Assembly: GCF_000013645.1 (NCBI RefSeq)
Contig: NC_007951.1
Span: forward strand, 4,774,001-4,838,000
Reading direction: 5' to 3'
DNA from: Paraburkholderia xenovorans LB400
GTDB taxonomy: Bacteria > Pseudomonadota > Gammaproteobacteria > Burkholderiales > Burkholderiaceae
DNA: 64,000 nt
Positions 25,885-33,890 of the stretch are shown here, piece after piece. The translations under genes and the position numbers were made by a program. Numbering within the stretch: position 1 is the first letter of the stretch; each line of letters opens with the position of its first letter. The notes beneath the pieces were generated by a model. The model made no database searches. It was not told where the DNA came from and worked only from the letters and a program-made list of their open reading frames with translations.

Positions 25885-26985
25885 TCATGCCGGTGCATGT
25901 GCGCCGCTGCGAATTGCCCGGCTATGACGATGCACTTCGTCCACCAGTTCGGCGACGTGCTCCGGCGGCGTGAACTGCGAAATGCCGTGGCCGAGGTTGA
26001 ACACATGGCCCGGATGGTTACCGAAACTGTCCAGTACGGCGCGCGCTTCCATGCGGATCGCAGCCGGCGGGGCAAACAGGACCGACGGATCGATATTGCC
26101 TTGCAGCGCCACCTTGCCGCCCACGCGCTCCCGGGCCTTGCTCAGGTTCACGGTCCAGTCGAGGCCGACCGCATCCACGCCGGTTTCGGCGATCTCGTCG
26201 AGCCACAGGCCGCCGCCTTTGGTGAAAGTGATCACCGGCACTTTTTCGCCGTCATGGTCGCGCTTTAGCTGACTCACCACCTGCTGGATGTAGTGCAACG
26301 AAAAGCGTTGATAGACGCCGTCCGCCAGCGCCCCACCCCATGTGTCGAAAATCATCACAGCTTGCGCGCCGGCTTCGATCTGCGCGTTCAGGTAGGCCGC
26401 AACCGCGCGCGCGTTGACGTCGAGAATGCGATGCATGAGGTCCGGACGCGCATACAACATCGACTTGACCGTGCGGAAGTCCGCCGAACCGCCGCCTTCG
26501 ACCATGTAGCACGCGAGCGTCCACGGACTGCCCGAAAAACCGATCAGCGGCACGCGCTGGCGGCCCTGCGCGTCGGTAAGCGCGGTGCGAATTTCGCGCA
26601 CGGCGTCGGTCACGTAGCGCAGCGTGGCGTCGATGTCCGGCACCGCGAGGCGCGCGACGTCGTCTTCCGTGCGCACCGGGCGCGCGAATTTGGGGCCCTC
26701 GCCAGTCACGAACTCGAGGCCCAGACCCATTGCGTCGGGCACGGTCAGGATGTCGGAGAACAGGATCGCGGCGTCGAGCGGATAGCGCTCCAGCGGTTGC
26801 AGCGTGACTTCCGTTGCGAACGCCGGGTTTTTTGCCAGACCCAGGAAGCTGCCCGCGCGAGCGCGCGTGGCGTTGTATTCCGGCAGGTAGCGGCCAGCTT
26901 GCCGCATCAGCCAGATCGGCGTGTAGTCGGTCGGCTGGCGCAGCAGCGCGCGCAGGAAAGTATCGTTCAGAAGTTTATGGGCCAC
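25885..26985 (-). CDS. hemE: Uroporphyrinogen decarboxylase
   Basis: This 366-residue heme-pathway enzyme converts uroporphyrinogen III to coproporphyrinogen III. The first family signature is WLMRQAGRYLPEYNATR near residues 27-43, and GFSGSPWTLACYMVEGGGS and IFDTWGGAL are also present. The start is GTG 26985 (reads AHKLLNDTFLRAL). Length is normal for the family (about 354). It appears monocistronic and is upstream of the priA gene on the same strand with a long gap between. Confidence 0.97.
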   Translation of the reverse strand: MAHKLLNDTFLRALLRQPTDYTPIWLMRQAGRYLPEYNATRARAGSFLGLAKNPAFATEVTLQPLERYPLDAAILFSDILTVPDAMGLGLEFVTGEGPKFARPVRTEDDVARLAVPDIDATLRYVTDAVREIRTALTDAQGRQRVPLIGFSGSPWTLACYMVEGGGSADFRTVKSMLYARPDLMHRILDVNARAVAAYLNAQIEAGAQAVMIFDTWGGALADGVYQRFSLHYIQQVVSQLKRDHDGEKVPVITFTKGGGLWLDEIAETGVDAVGLDWTVNLSKARERVGGKVALQGNIDPSVLFAPPAAIRMEARAVLDSFGNHPGHVFNLGHGISQFTPPEHVAELVDEVHRHSRAIRSGAHAPA

Positions 26986-27202
26986 GTTGCGTACGACTCA
27001 GGGCAAAGGGGCATTTTACCGGACCAGGCTCGCCGCATCGTGCCCGATGCGGCCAATAACTCTTGCGTGCTTTGCTCAAGGCGGCTTTTTCGCGGGCTGG
27101 CAGCCGCGACTCACCTGGCTGAACGGCCAATGTTCAAGCCCGGATTGCCGAGCTATCATCCGGCTGGCTTACCACACAATTACATACAACCAAGGAGACT
27201 CG

Positions 27203-28000
27203 ATGAACAAGGCGACACTCGCGCTGCTCGGCGTACTGACCGGTGTTTTGATGCATGCAGGCGCGGCCTCGGCCCAGAGCGCCGGCACGGCGGCGGCGCC
27301 CTCGCGGCTCGACGAAATCATCGCGCGCGGCACGTTGCGCGCCTGCACGACCGGCGATTACAAACCGTACTCGTTCTACAAGTCAGACGGCCAGTTCGAA
27401 GGCATTGATATCGACATGACGGAGTCGCTCGCCAAATCGCTCGGCGTCAAGACGGAGTACATCAAGACCTCGTGGTCGAACCTGATGAACGACTTCGTCG
27501 CCAGATGCGACGTCGGCGTAGGCGGCGTATCGCCGACCCTCGAACGGCAGAAGCGCGCGTTTTTCACGCAGGCGTACATGATCGACGGCAAGACGCCGAT
27601 CGTTCGATGCGACGACGTCAGCAAATACCAGACGGTGGCGCAGATCGACCAGCCCGCAACTCGGGTAATCGTCAATCCGGGCGGCACCAACGAGCGGTTC
27701 GCGAAGCAGTACTTCCCGCACGCCAACCTGACCGTCTATCCCGACAACGTGACCGTTTTCAAGCAGATTCTTGCCGGCAAGGCCGACGTCATGGTCACGG
27801 ACGCATCGGAAACGCTGCTGCAGCAAAAGCTGAATCCAGGCCTTTGCTCGGTGCATCCGGACAAGCCCTTCCAATATGGAGAAAAGGCCTGGCTGCTGCC
27901 ACGCGGCGACGTGGTGTTTCAGCAGTATGTCGACCAGTGGCTGCACCTCGCGCGCGCAACCGGCGAATATCAAGCCATTTCGGACAAGTGGCTGAAATAG
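27203..28000 (+). CDS. pheC: Periplasmic cyclohexadienyl dehydratase (PheC-like)
   Basis: This 265-residue protein has a signal peptide (ending ASAQS, about residue 25) and a type 2 periplasmic-binding-protein fold: SRLDEIIARGTLRACTTGDYKPYSF, TSWSNLMNDFVARCDVGVGG, AIVNPGG-type VIVNPGGTNERFAKQ, and LQQKLNPGLCSVHPDKPF. This closely resembles Pseudomonas PheC, which makes phenylpyruvate or phenylalanine from prephenate or arogenate in the periplasm. CAAGGAG lies 7 bases before ATG 27203; the frame is open upstream to 26987 but that part has no family sequence. If the enzyme reading is wrong, the fallback is an amino-acid ABC binding protein. Confidence 0.83.
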   Translation: MNKATLALLGVLTGVLMHAGAASAQSAGTAAAPSRLDEIIARGTLRACTTGDYKPYSFYKSDGQFEGIDIDMTESLAKSLGVKTEYIKTSWSNLMNDFVARCDVGVGGVSPTLERQKRAFFTQAYMIDGKTPIVRCDDVSKYQTVAQIDQPATRVIVNPGGTNERFAKQYFPHANLTVYPDNVTVFKQILAGKADVMVTDASETLLQQKLNPGLCSVHPDKPFQYGEKAWLLPRGDVVFQQYVDQWLHLARATGEYQAISDKWLK

Positions 28001-28499
28001 CATAGTGGTCTTTCCGCCCGCCCTTTTCCCGTTCTTTCCGGCAGACGAGGGTGGTCGGAAAATGCCGAAGAATTTCGCTCACGCGCGGAATCATGTAACG
28101 GCACGGCGCCCGTCCGGGTAAAACAGATCAATTGTGCCGGGCGGAGCGTCATGGAATGCGCCCCTTTTTTGCGGCCGACGCGCATACGGCGAATGTTGCG
28201 ACGCAACCCGGCGGCCTCTTTTGAACCGTCCAAATTTATTGAGTACGAACGAACACCTGTAACGCGGGCGATTCATCACCGAAACGATGACCTTGCAACC
28301 ATTTCATGCGGAATCGACTTAATGGACTACGCCGCAATATGCATCGCGAATAGCATCAATCATGCGTATGAAATTGCGGGTGAGTCATCGGTAAATATTA
28401 CGTTTTAAACGATTCTTTTTGGCAATATATCCTGCAGCGCCTTATCTGGCGGGCGTTACAACCTGAAACACTTTGTTACCGCGCTCCCAGGTTAATTCG
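28001..28499. other. Gap after pheC, AT-richer than surroundings
   Basis: I see no supported gene. An 85-residue plus-strand ORF (28151-28408) exists but has no clear ribosome site or family resemblance. The stretch 28220-28480 is visibly richer in A and T than its neighbours. It may contain the promoter of the candidate RNA that follows. Confidence 0.4.
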
Positions 28500-28722
28500 C
28501 CCACAATGCCCTCAACGGTTTCAACACGGATGTGGCTGGGTGCGTGGTGTGAGCGGATACGATGCACTTGCCGGTCGGCGTATGCCGAAGCCCTGTGAAG
28601 GGGCATCCCTGCTGGGGCCGTAGTCGGCGCAGGGTCGCCGTCTCAGTCGGTTCCTTCTTTGGTCTCCTCGCGCTAACCCCGTAGCGTGTGGTTTTTAGCG
28701 GGCTCCAGGCCCGCTTTTTTTT
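28500..28722 (+). ncRNA. Candidate structured small RNA
   Basis: No plus-strand protein gene ends here and pheC is about 700 bases away, yet a strong plus-strand terminator closes the region at 28697-28722. Upstream lie several short complementary segments: CGGATACG with CGTATGCCG, GCCGA with TCGGC around two small CCC/GGG hairpins, and CGCTA with TAGCG (about 28672-28688). This looks like a structured transcript of roughly 200 bases. I cannot match it to a known family; 6S RNA is one thing to test. The 5' end is uncertain. Confidence 0.35.
28697..28722 (+). terminator. Intrinsic terminator, plus strand
   Basis: AGCGGGC and GCCCGCT pair around a short loop and are followed by eight T residues. 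On the opposite strand the stem is followed by AAAAACC after its left arm, with no T-run, so it is directional. It has no protein gene immediately upstream. Confidence 0.8.
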
Positions 28723-28877
28723 CGCCCCGCCAAACGTTTGCGCGGCGCAGTAGCGCGCCTTTTGCAGTAAGTTCACAGTTTTTCGCGACTTACGCGCAGC
28801 AAACACTCTGATTTCTGTTCTTCAACGGCAGGTCCGCCGCGCGGTCAACCGGCGTGCGAACCTGCGGTCGAACTTCA

Positions 28878-30608
28878 TCACGCCGTCTTGTCCTGCCGCA
28901 ACTTCAATTCGCTGATCATCCGCTCGCGCATGATGAACTTCTGCACCTTTCCGGTTACCGTCATGGGCAGTTCGTCGACAAAACGGATGTACTTCGGCAC
29001 CTTGTAGTGCGCAATCTGCCCTTGGCAGAACTGCTGGATCTCTTCAGCGGTTGCCTGCTCGCCCGCGCGCAATACGACCCACGCGCAAACCTCTTCGCCG
29101 TACTTCGAGTCGGGCACGCCGAACACCTGCACGCTCTGGATTTTCGGGTGGCGGAACAGAAATTCCTCGATTTCGCGCGGATAGATATTCTCGCCGCCGC
29201 GAATCAGCATGTCCTTCAGACGCCCGACGATGTTGCAGTAGCCTTCGGCATCGAGCGTCGCCAGATCGCCGGTGTGCATCCAGCCGTCGACAATGCTTTC
29301 GCGTGTCTTCGCCTCATCGTCCCAATAGCCTTGCATCACCGAATAGCCGCGCGTGCACAGCTCGCCGGTTTCGCCCACTGGCACAATGTTGCCAAGGGGA
29401 TCGACGATTTTCACTTCCAGATGCGGCTGGATGCGCCCGACCGTGGTTGTGCGCTTGTCGAGTGGATCGGTGGTCGAACTCTGGAACGAGACCGGGCTGG
29501 TTTCCGTCATGCCATAGGCGATGGTGATCTCGCCCAGATGCATTCGGGAGACGACCTTCTTCATGGTCTCGATCGGGCATGGCGAGCCCGCCATGATGCC
29601 GGTGCGCAGGCGCGATAAATCGTACGTGGCGAAGTCCGGGTGATCGAGTTCGGCGATGAACATGGTCGGCACCCCGTGCAGCGCGGTGCACTGCTCTTCC
29701 GCGACTGCGGCCAGGCTTGCGGCCGGGTCGAATCCTTCGCCTGGAAACACCATGTTGGCGCCAACCGACACGCACGCCAGCACCGATAACACCATGCCGA
29801 AGCAGTGATACAACGGCACGGGGATGCACAAGCCGTCCTGCTCGGTCAGCCGCATCGCCATCGCGATGTAGCGCGCGTTATTGACCACGTTGCGATGGGT
29901 CAGCGTCGCCCCCTTCGGATTGCCTGTGGTACCGCTGGTGAACTGGATGTTGATCGGGTCGCGGCACGAGAGCGTGGCGCCGATGGCGTCGAGCGTCGGC
30001 ACGTCCAGCGACGCGCGGCCTTCCTCGATCACGTCGGAAAAGCTCAACATGCCCGGCGTTTCCGTATCGCACATGCGAATCACGTAGCGCAATTCGGGCA
30101 GCCTCGATGCGTGCAGCTCGCCCGGCGCTTGCGTGGCCAGCTCGGGTGCGAGTTCCTGCAACATCTCCAGGTACATGGATGTCTTGAAACGCTCGGCGGC
30201 AATGATCGCCTTGCAACCAACCTTGTTCAAGGCGTACTCGAGTTCCGCGAGCCGGTACGCCGGGTTGATATTGACCAGCACGGCGCCGATGCGCGCGGTC
30301 GCAAACTGGGTGAGCAACCATTCCACGCGATTCGGCGACCAGATGCCGACGCGGTCGCCCTTCTCGATGCCGAGTGCGAGCAGGCCGGCCGCCAACACGT
30401 CGACTTCTTCCACGAACTCCTGCCATGTCCAGCGAATGCGCTGCTCACGAAACACCACTGCTGGACGATCCGGAAAACGCTCCGCCGTATCACGCAGAAA
30501 CTGGCCGATGGTCGCTTCGCTCAACGGAATGTCGGTCGGCCCGCGGACGTACGACAGCCCGTCTTTGGGTTCGATGAGTGCACCTTCGCCTGACACATGC
30601 GTTGTCAT
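28878..30608 (-). CDS. AMP-dependent acyl-CoA synthetase (ACSF2/FadD-like)
   Basis: This 576-residue adenylate-forming enzyme activates a carboxylic acid to its CoA thioester through an acyl-AMP. The P-loop is FTSGTTGNPKGATLTHRN, the A5 region YGMTETSPVSFQ, the A8 hinge GRLKDMLIRGGENIYP and the C-terminal lysine lies in PMTVTGKVQKF. It resembles medium-chain or broad-range ligases of the ACSF2 type rather than long-chain FadD. The substrate is not determined by sequence. Located between the candidate RNA and the atp operon terminator; monocistronic. Confidence 0.9.
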   Translation of the reverse strand: MTTHVSGEGALIEPKDGLSYVRGPTDIPLSEATIGQFLRDTAERFPDRPAVVFREQRIRWTWQEFVEEVDVLAAGLLALGIEKGDRVGIWSPNRVEWLLTQFATARIGAVLVNINPAYRLAELEYALNKVGCKAIIAAERFKTSMYLEMLQELAPELATQAPGELHASRLPELRYVIRMCDTETPGMLSFSDVIEEGRASLDVPTLDAIGATLSCRDPINIQFTSGTTGNPKGATLTHRNVVNNARYIAMAMRLTEQDGLCIPVPLYHCFGMVLSVLACVSVGANMVFPGEGFDPAASLAAVAEEQCTALHGVPTMFIAELDHPDFATYDLSRLRTGIMAGSPCPIETMKKVVSRMHLGEITIAYGMTETSPVSFQSSTTDPLDKRTTTVGRIQPHLEVKIVDPLGNIVPVGETGELCTRGYSVMQGYWDDEAKTRESIVDGWMHTGDLATLDAEGYCNIVGRLKDMLIRGGENIYPREIEEFLFRHPKIQSVQVFGVPDSKYGEEVCAWVVLRAGEQATAEEIQQFCQGQIAHYKVPKYIRFVDELPMTVTGKVQKFIMRERMISELKLRQDKTA

Positions 30609-30792
30609 GGTGTTGTCTCCGTGAACTGAGCGGAAGCTCTTATTGAAATGAATTTGAAACCGATTGTGCCACCGGCATGTGCCGGTCAGGCATCAAGTCT
30701 TACCCGCAGCGCATTTCCTGACATTGAGGCGTGGCGCCATCGGCTCGAGAACACGATTCTGCTCACCTTTCCGTAAACGTCAAGTGAAGGTC

Positions 30793-30820
30793 AAAAAAAA
30801 GCAGCCGGGAAGGCTGCTTT
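30793..30820 (-). terminator. Terminator of the atp operon
   Basis: On the minus strand AGCAGCC pairs with GGCTGCT around a TTCC loop, and a run of eight T residues follows. It lies just beyond the atpC stop. Confidence 0.88.
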
Positions 30821-30838
30821 CTCTCTGATACGTATTGC

Positions 30839-31264
30839 TTAATGCTGGCCGCGCAGCTTACGCAGACGCTGGATCGCAGCGAGCTGAGCCGTCGCGTACG
30901 CCAGTTCCGCTTGCGCGGTTGCGTATTCAAGGTTCGAACCCGTGTTCTGCAGCGCTTCTTCCGCACGCTTGCGTGCATCTTCGGCCTTGGCTTCGTCGAG
31001 ATCCTTACCGCGGATCGCGGTGTCGGCGAGTACCGTCACGGCGCCCGGCTGGACTTCGAGAATGCCGCCGGCGACGAAGACAAACTCTTCTTCACCGTTT
31101 TCAGCTTCGATGCGCACCGCACCCGGACGGATCCGCGTGATGAGCGGCGTGTGGCCCGGCAGAATGCCGAGTTCACCTGCTTCGCCCGGCAGCGCGACGA
31201 ACTTCGCCTGGCCCGAGAAGATCTGCTCTTCCGCGCTGACGACGTCTACTTTAATGGTTGCCAT
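30839..31264 (-). CDS. atpC: ATP synthase F1 subunit epsilon
   Basis: This 141-residue central-stalk subunit helps couple rotation to catalysis and inhibits ATP hydrolysis. It has an N-terminal beta-sandwich (VDVVSAEEQIFSGQAKFVALPGEAGELGILPGHTPL split over two strands) and a C-terminal helical pair (DLDEAKAEDARKRAEEAL). Length matches the family. Last gene of the operon, separated from atpD by 106 bases that hold a large hairpin. Confidence 0.97.
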   Translation of the reverse strand: MATIKVDVVSAEEQIFSGQAKFVALPGEAGELGILPGHTPLITRIRPGAVRIEAENGEEEFVFVAGGILEVQPGAVTVLADTAIRGKDLDEAKAEDARKRAEEALQNTGSNLEYATAQAELAYATAQLAAIQRLRKLRGQH

Positions 31265-31295
31265 ATCGACTCCTGTGGCGATGAGCGTAATAAGA

Positions 31296-31350
31296 GGCGC
31301 CGGTTTTGCCCAATACTATCCGTTGGGTAGTATTGAGCGCGAGCGGCGCC
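31296..31350 (-). other. Hairpin between atpD and atpC
   Basis: An inner stem of CAATACTATCC (31311-31321) with GGGTAGTATTG (31325-31335) and an outer GGCGCC/GGCGCC pair (31296-31301, 31345-31350) form an elongated stem-loop. No T-run follows. It may affect mRNA stability or epsilon translation. Confidence 0.5.
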
Positions 31351-31370
31351 CGCTTCGTTACACCCTACCT

Positions 31371-32765
31371 TTACTGGATCTTCTTGGCCTTTTCGAAGGC
31401 TTCGTCGATCGTGCCGACCATGTAGAACGCCTGTTCCGGCAGGTGGTCGCACTCGCCTTCCACGATCATCTTGAAGCCACGAATCGTTTCCTTCAGCGGC
31501 ACGTACTTGCCCGGCGAGCCCGTGAACACTTCAGCGACGTGGAACGGCTGCGACAGGAAACGCTGGATCTTACGAGCACGCGCCACGGCGAGCTTGTCTT
31601 CCGGCGCCAGTTCGTCCATGCCCAGAATCGCGATAATGTCGCGCAGTTCCTTGTAGCGCTGCAGCGTTTGCTGCACGCCGCGCGTGATCGAGTAATGCTC
31701 TTCGCCAATCACGTTCGGGTCGATCTGACGCGAGGTCGAATCGAGCGGGTCGACTGCCGGGTAGATACCCAGCGAAGCGATGTCACGCGACAACACGACG
31801 GTTGCGTCCAGGTGGCCGAAAGTCGTAGCCGGCGACGGGTCGGTCAAGTCATCCGCAGGGACGTACACGGCCTGAACCGACGTGATCGAGCCGGTCTTGG
31901 TCGACGTAATACGCTCTTGCAGCTTACCCATTTCTTCAGCCAACGTAGGCTGATAACCCACTGCCGACGGCATACGGCCGAGCAGTGCCGACACTTCCGT
32001 GCCTGCCAGCGTGAAACGGTAGATGTTGTCGACGAAGAACAGCACGTCGAGACCTTCGTCACGGAAGTGCTCAGCCATCGTCAGACCGGTCAGCGCGACG
32101 CGCAGACGGTTGCCCGGCGGCTCGTTCATCTGGCCGTACACCAGCGCGACCTTGTCGAGAACGTTCGAGTCCTTCATTTCGTGATAGAAGTCGTTCCCTT
32201 CACGGGTACGCTCGCCAACACCGGCGAACACGGAGTAACCACCGTGTTCCTTCGCGATGTTGTTGATCAGTTCCATCATGTTCACGGTCTTGCCCACGCC
32301 GGCGCCACCGAACAGGCCAACCTTACCGCCCTTCGCGAACGGGCAGATCAGGTCGATAACCTTGATGCCGGTTTCGAGCAGTTCCGTCGACGGCGACAGT
32401 TCGTCGAACGCCGGAGCCTTCTGGTGAATGCCGCGAACCACGTCCGAGTTGATCGGGCCGGCTTCGTCGATCGGGCGACCCAGCACGTCCATGATCCGGC
32501 CGAGGGTTGGCTTGCCGACCGGCACGCTGATCGGCTTGCCGGTGTTCTTCACCGTCGTACCGCGGCGCAGACCGTCTGATGCACCCAGACAGATGGTGCG
32601 GACAACGCCGTCGCCCAGCTGCTGCTGGACTTCGAGCGTCAGTTCCGAACCTTCGAGAATGAGCGCGTCGTAAATCTTCGGCATGTGGTCACGCGGGAAT
32701 TCCACGTCGATCACCGCGCCGATGCACTGTACGATCTTGCCTTCTACCAAAGCAGTAGTACTCAT
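31371..32765 (-). CDS. atpD: ATP synthase F1 subunit beta
   Basis: This 464-residue catalytic subunit carries Walker A GGAGVGKTVNMMELI, the catalytic-Glu segment VGERTREGNDFYHEM and the DELSEED-like loop, here LGMDELAPEDKL. Three copies alternate with alpha in the F1 head. Length is standard. It is separated from atpG by 100 bases with a short hairpin. Confidence 0.98.
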   Translation of the reverse strand: MSTTALVEGKIVQCIGAVIDVEFPRDHMPKIYDALILEGSELTLEVQQQLGDGVVRTICLGASDGLRRGTTVKNTGKPISVPVGKPTLGRIMDVLGRPIDEAGPINSDVVRGIHQKAPAFDELSPSTELLETGIKVIDLICPFAKGGKVGLFGGAGVGKTVNMMELINNIAKEHGGYSVFAGVGERTREGNDFYHEMKDSNVLDKVALVYGQMNEPPGNRLRVALTGLTMAEHFRDEGLDVLFFVDNIYRFTLAGTEVSALLGRMPSAVGYQPTLAEEMGKLQERITSTKTGSITSVQAVYVPADDLTDPSPATTFGHLDATVVLSRDIASLGIYPAVDPLDSTSRQIDPNVIGEEHYSITRGVQQTLQRYKELRDIIAILGMDELAPEDKLAVARARKIQRFLSQPFHVAEVFTGSPGKYVPLKETIRGFKMIVEGECDHLPEQAFYMVGTIDEAFEKAKKIQ

Positions 32766-32820
32766 CGCTTTTCCTTTAGATACTCAATTCTTCACTCGCG
32801 CAAAGGCGCAGTTTCGATGG

Positions 32821-32839
32821 GTGCGCCGCGAAGGCGCAC
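32821..32839 (-). other. Hairpin between atpG and atpD
   Basis: A perfect 7-bp stem GTGCGCC (32821-32827) / GGCGCAC (32833-32839) with a 5-base loop lies between the gamma and beta genes. There is no T-run. Confidence 0.4.
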
Positions 32840-32865
32840 ACGAAGCGGCGTGCCGACCGTCAAGG

Positions 32866-33750
32866 TCAGACCGCCGCCGCGCCACCGACGATTTCCGACA
32901 GTTCTTTCGTGATCGCGGCCTGACGGCTCTTGTTGTACACGAGCTGCAATTCGTTGATCACCGTCTTCGCGTTGTCCGAAGCGGCCTTCATTGCGACCAT
33001 CCGTGCCGACTGCTCCGATGCCATGTTTTCCGCGACGGCCTGGTAGACCAGCGCTTCGACATAACGCACCAGCAGTTCGTCCACCACTGCCTGCGCATCC
33101 GGCTCGTAGATGTAGTCCCACTGCGTGCTCGGCGTCGTGCCGTCTTCTTCCTTGCGCTCGAACTGGTCTGCCGACAGCGGCAGCAGTTGCTCGATCACCG
33201 GCTCCTGCTTCATCGTATTGACGAAGCGCGTGTACGCCAGGTACACCGCCGAAACCTTGCCTTCCGAGTACAGGTCGAGCTGCACCTTCACCGCGCCGAT
33301 CAGCTTTTCCAGATGCGGCGTATCGCCCAGATGCACGACGTTCGACACCACCTTGGCACGCAGACGGTTCAGGAAACCCAGACCCTTGGTGCCGATCGCG
33401 GTTGCTTCGATCGTCTTGCCCTGACCTTCCAGTTCCTTGAACTTCTGCAGCGACGCACGCAGCACATTGGTGTTCATGCCGCCGCACAGACCTTTATCGG
33501 TCGTGACGAGGATGATGCCGGCCGTCTTCGCGCCTTCGTTCGACACCATGAACGGGTGACGATACTCCGGGTTCGCACGGCTCATGTGTGCAGCGATATC
33601 GCGGACCTTGTCGGCATACGGGCGAGCAGCGCGCATGCGCTCCTGAGCGCGGCGCATCTTCGATGCGGCCACCATCTCCATCGCTTTCGTGATCTTGCGC
33701 GTGTTTTGCACGCTCTTGATCTTGCCGCGAATTTCCTTCATTCCAGCCAT
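32866..33750 (-). CDS. atpG: ATP synthase F1 subunit gamma
   Basis: This 294-residue rotor shaft subunit begins MAGMKEIRGKIKSVQNTRKI and ends with a long helix, SDNAKTVINELQLVYNKSRQAAITKELSEI. These two helices form the coiled coil inside the alpha-beta ring. Length matches family members. The ATG at 33750 is the first; MKEIRGK three codons later is also possible. Confidence 0.97.
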   Translation of the reverse strand: MAGMKEIRGKIKSVQNTRKITKAMEMVAASKMRRAQERMRAARPYADKVRDIAAHMSRANPEYRHPFMVSNEGAKTAGIILVTTDKGLCGGMNTNVLRASLQKFKELEGQGKTIEATAIGTKGLGFLNRLRAKVVSNVVHLGDTPHLEKLIGAVKVQLDLYSEGKVSAVYLAYTRFVNTMKQEPVIEQLLPLSADQFERKEEDGTTPSTQWDYIYEPDAQAVVDELLVRYVEALVYQAVAENMASEQSARMVAMKAASDNAKTVINELQLVYNKSRQAAITKELSEIVGGAAAV

Positions 33751-33768
33751 TGCTTGCTCCTTTGTCGG

Positions 33769-33858
33769 CCCGGGTTACCGCTTTCGCGGTAACTCGGGTC
33801 CCATGCAAAGCTATTGAAGCAGCGCGGGTTCAGTTGCCTGTGGGCCGCGCTGCTTCAA
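33769..33858 (-). other. Two hairpins between atpA and atpG
   Basis: Stem 1: CCCGGGTTACCG (33769-33780) pairs with CGGTAACTCGGG (33787-33798) with one G-U. Stem 2: TTGAAGCAGCGCGG (33814-33827) pairs perfectly with CCGCGCTGCTTCAA (33845-33858). Neither is followed by a minus-strand T-run, so they are more likely mRNA-stability or processing elements than terminators. Confidence 0.55.
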
Positions 33859-33890
33859 GGTCCGTTTATGCCTTGTAGGTCACTCGCGGA

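Noticed and set aside
28151..28408. 85-residue ORF after pheC
   Set aside because: No ribosome site, no conserved family and composition shift; not enough support for a gene.
30930..30950. GGTTCGAACCC resembling a tRNA T-arm
   Set aside because: It lies inside atpC coding sequence and no acceptor stem or other arms surround it.
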